DNA of 6,766 nt from Kiritimatiellia bacterium (GTDB taxonomy: Bacteria; Verrucomicrobiota; Kiritimatiellia; RFP12; UBA1067). Positions 4,934 to 6,766 of the stretch are shown here, piece after piece. A program made the position numbers and the translations under genes. Below the pieces are notes generated by a model. It was not told where the DNA came from. It made no database searches and saw only the letters and a list, made by a program, of their open reading frames with translations. Positions within the stretch are counted from its first letter, which is position 1; each line of letters starts with the position of its first letter. The stretch spans positions 1 to 6,766 of the forward strand of contig JAFUDL010000012.1 of assembly GCA_017459225.1 (NCBI GenBank), in the 5' to 3' direction.

Positions 4934-6766
4934 GGTTCTGGAGTGTTAGTAACGGGTGATGACTGCGGCTCTTCTGGTGTGGGCTGGGCGGGTGGTTCGG
5001 GAGTGGGAGCTGCGGGAGTTTCCAGCGACCATTCCTCGTAGCGCTGCTTCTGCTCCACAGGCTTGGAATACACGTCCGACTCGTCCACCACCTTCTTGGG
5101 CTCGAGTGCGTTCTCGAATGTGGGCATTGGGCGGGGGGGCATGTCTTCCTGCACAACCACGTGGCCCTGCTGGCCGGCGGCGTTCTTAACCACGATGCCG
5201 CCAACGAGAGCGGCTGCTGCGGCCTTCTGCTCTTCGGTTACGGCTTCGCGGGCGTCAACCTCGGCCTTGGCGGCCTCGTCCACCTCGCCGAGCTGGGAGT
5301 GGCGAGGGGGAAGTGGCTTGAGAAGCGGGTCGTCCTCCTGGATGATCGTGCACTTGAGGGGCTCGTTGATGTACTCCTCAATCTCGGGGATCGCGAAGCT
5401 CTCGTCCTCGTCGGCGAAGGAGATGGCGATGCCCGTGTTGCCGGCGCGGCCTGTGCGGCCGATGCGGTGCACGTAGTCCTCGGCCTCGTAGGGGAAGTCG
5501 AAGTTGACCACGTACTCGATGTCGTCCACATGGATGCCGCGTCCAGCAACGTCGGTGGCCACCACGATCTTGATCTTGCCGGCGCGGAAGTCCTCGAGCA
5601 CCGTGAGGCGCTTGTTCTGGCTCACGTCGCCCGAGAGCATCTCGCACTTAACGCCGCGGCAGCGCAGCGACTCGAAGACGTCTTCGGTGGTGGCCTTGCG
5701 GTTGCAGAACACGATGGCTCGGGCTTCCGGATGAAGGGCGATGTGGTTGAAGAGCACCTTGAACTTGTCTTCGGCGCGGATCACGTACACGACCTGGCGG
5801 ACGGTGTCGGTGGCGTTGTGGTCGCTTTCGACCTCGGCCTTGACGGGGGCGTCCATCCAGCGCGATGCGAGGCGCATCACGTCGTCGGTGAGCGTGGCGG
5901 AGTAGAGCATCGTGGCGCGCTTGTCGCGCGGGGGCAGATGGCCCATGATGCGGCTCACGTCGGGGATGAAGCCCATGTCGAGCATGCGGTCGGCTTCGTC
6001 GATGACGAGCGTATCGACCTTGCCGAGATCGAGCACGCGGCGCTGGCAGAAGTCGAGCAGGCGGCCGGGTGTGGCCACGAGCAGATCAACAGGCGCGTCG
6101 AGTATCTCCTCCTTCTGGCGGTCGAAGTCCATCCCGCCGTAGACGGCAAGCGAGCGGAGGCCGCAGTACTTGCCGATCGCGTCGGCGTCCTTGCAGATCT
6201 GTATCACGAGCTCGCGCGTTGGCGCGATCACGAGCGCGCGCGGGCAGCCGCCCTTCTTGGCGCGGCTCTCGGGCGTGCGCAGGTAGCGCGTGAGGATGGC
6301 CACGAGGAATGCGGCCGTCTTGCCGCTGCCGGTCTGCGCCTTGCCTGCCACGTTCTTGCCGTCGAGTGCGTTCTGGAGCGAGAGCGCCTGGATCTCGGTG
6401 CAGTACTGGAAACCGAGGTCCGCGATGGCGTGCATCACCTCGGAGGGAAGATCGAAATCCTGGAAGCGCTTCTTGCCTTCCATCGGGGGAACGGTGAAGG
6501 ACGCGGGATCCCACGCAGCGTGCGCGGCCTTGCGCTTCTCCATCTCCTCGGCGCTCACAACGCCGCCCGGACGCATCTCGTTTGCAGCGGTGTTGACGCC
6601 CTTCGGACCACGGCGCGAACCGTCACGCCGCTGGTCGCCCCTCTGCGGACGCTCCCTGCGCTGCTGGCGCTGGGCGTCCTGAGGCCTGCCGCCCTGCTGC
6701 TGGCGCTGCTGGTCGCCGCCGCGCCTGGGCTGCTGCTGTGGTTGACTGCGTTTCTGCTGCTGGGCG
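4930..6766 (-). CDS. rhlB: RhlB-like DEAD-box ATP-dependent RNA helicase, 5' end beyond the window
   Basis: At least 611 residues are visible and the frame is open through the right edge. Numbering from the internal Met at 6576, the core has F38 and Q63 (Q motif, TEIQ instead of TPIQ), AQTGSGKT (80-87, motif I), PTREL (119-123), TPGR (169-172), DEAD (193-196, motif II), SAT (226-228, III), IVFCNRK (288-294, IV), TDVAGRGIHV (341-350, V) and HRIGRTGRAG (370-379, VI). All are intact, so it should unwind or remodel RNA using ATP. Strings such as MHAIADLGFQYCTEIQA and the TDVAGRGIH form resemble the RhlB branch (cold, RNA-degradation and ribosome-related helicases). Upstream of Met 6576 are 63 more codons of Gln/Arg/Gly-rich sequence, and no ribosome site precedes that Met, so the true start is probably outside. 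The C-terminus is acidic, then proline-rich (PTPE repeats, about 521-548), with a TAA stop. Probable first visible gene of the operon. The exact paralogue is less certain than the family. Confidence 0.9.
   Translation of the reverse strand, partial: AQQQKRSQPQQQPRRGGDQQRQQQGGRPQDAQRQQRRERPQRGDQRRDGSRRGPKGVNTAANEMRPGGVVSAEEMEKRKAAHAAWDPASFTVPPMEGKKRFQDFDLPSEVMHAIADLGFQYCTEIQALSLQNALDGKNVAGKAQTGSGKTAAFLVAILTRYLRTPESRAKKGGCPRALVIAPTRELVIQICKDADAIGKYCGLRSLAVYGGMDFDRQKEEILDAPVDLLVATPGRLLDFCQRRVLDLGKVDTLVIDEADRMLDMGFIPDVSRIMGHLPPRDKRATMLYSATLTDDVMRLASRWMDAPVKAEVESDHNATDTVRQVVYVIRAEDKFKVLFNHIALHPEARAIVFCNRKATTEDVFESLRCRGVKCEMLSGDVSQNKRLTVLEDFRAGKIKIVVATDVAGRGIHVDDIEYVVNFDFPYEAEDYVHRIGRTGRAGNTGIAISFADEDESFAIPEIEEYINEPLKCTIIQEDDPLLKPLPPRHSQLGEVDEAAKAEVDAREAVTEEQKAAAAALVGGIVVKNAAGQQGHVVVQEDMPPRPMPTFENALEPKKVVDESDVYSKPVEQKQRYEEWSLETPAAPTPEPPAQPTPEEPQSSPVTNTPEP

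Noticed and set aside
6574..6576. Internal ATG at 6576 as the helicase start
   Set aside because: No ribosome site precedes it and the frame stays open with biased, protein-like composition to the window edge, so the gene is treated as partial.

Overview
The window is GC-rich bacterial chromosome with dense, mostly minus-strand genes. It looks like ordinary housekeeping and lipid-precursor sequence rather than a mobile or defence region. I see no transposase, phage gene, CRISPR array, tRNA or rRNA. The protein types (a bacterial glycerol-1-phosphate dehydrogenase, a Bacteroidetes-like thiamine pyrophosphokinase, a B12-type radical SAM enzyme, and a membrane protein with a GspF-like N-terminal module), together with weak or absent Shine-Dalgarno sites at several starts, suggest the PVC/FCB groups. 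A Kiritimatiellae, Lentisphaerae or Verrucomicrobia-like bacterium is my best guess. That placement comes from recalled family resemblance and is low confidence.

Layout, left to right. At 1-104 (minus) is the first 34 codons of a probable pheS. Its good sigma70-type promoter lies against and partly inside the 3' end of the next gene. At 153-1514 (minus) is an sn-glycerol-1-phosphate dehydrogenase of the AraM/EgsA family. The 1515-1830 region is a divergent intergenic region with a candidate promoter in each direction and a 10-bp-spaced direct repeat. At 1831-2661 (plus) is an uncharacterised single-pass membrane protein, the only plus-strand gene. It converges on the minus-strand genes with a 14-bp gap.

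The right half is a probable minus-strand operon read from the right edge: an RhlB-like DEAD-box RNA helicase (4930 to beyond 6766, 5' end missing), then a cobalamin-binding-type radical SAM protein (3302-4882), then thiamine pyrophosphokinase (2676-3305). The radical SAM and thiamine genes overlap by 4 bp (ATGA), so they are probably translationally coupled. Between helicase and radical SAM lies a striking tandem array of seven 7-bp units. It covers the helicase stop codon and ends two bases before the radical SAM start.

Functionally, the helicase would remodel RNA, the dehydrogenase would make glycerol-1-phosphate for archaeal-type or prenyl-glycerol lipids, and the kinase would make thiamine diphosphate. 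The radical SAM substrate is unknown. I see no convincing new multi-gene system. The items most worth a second look are the heptad array, the radical SAM protein with a CX4CX2C cluster motif and no B12-ligating histidine motif, the GspF-like-module membrane protein, and the Gln/Arg-rich N-terminal extension of the helicase.
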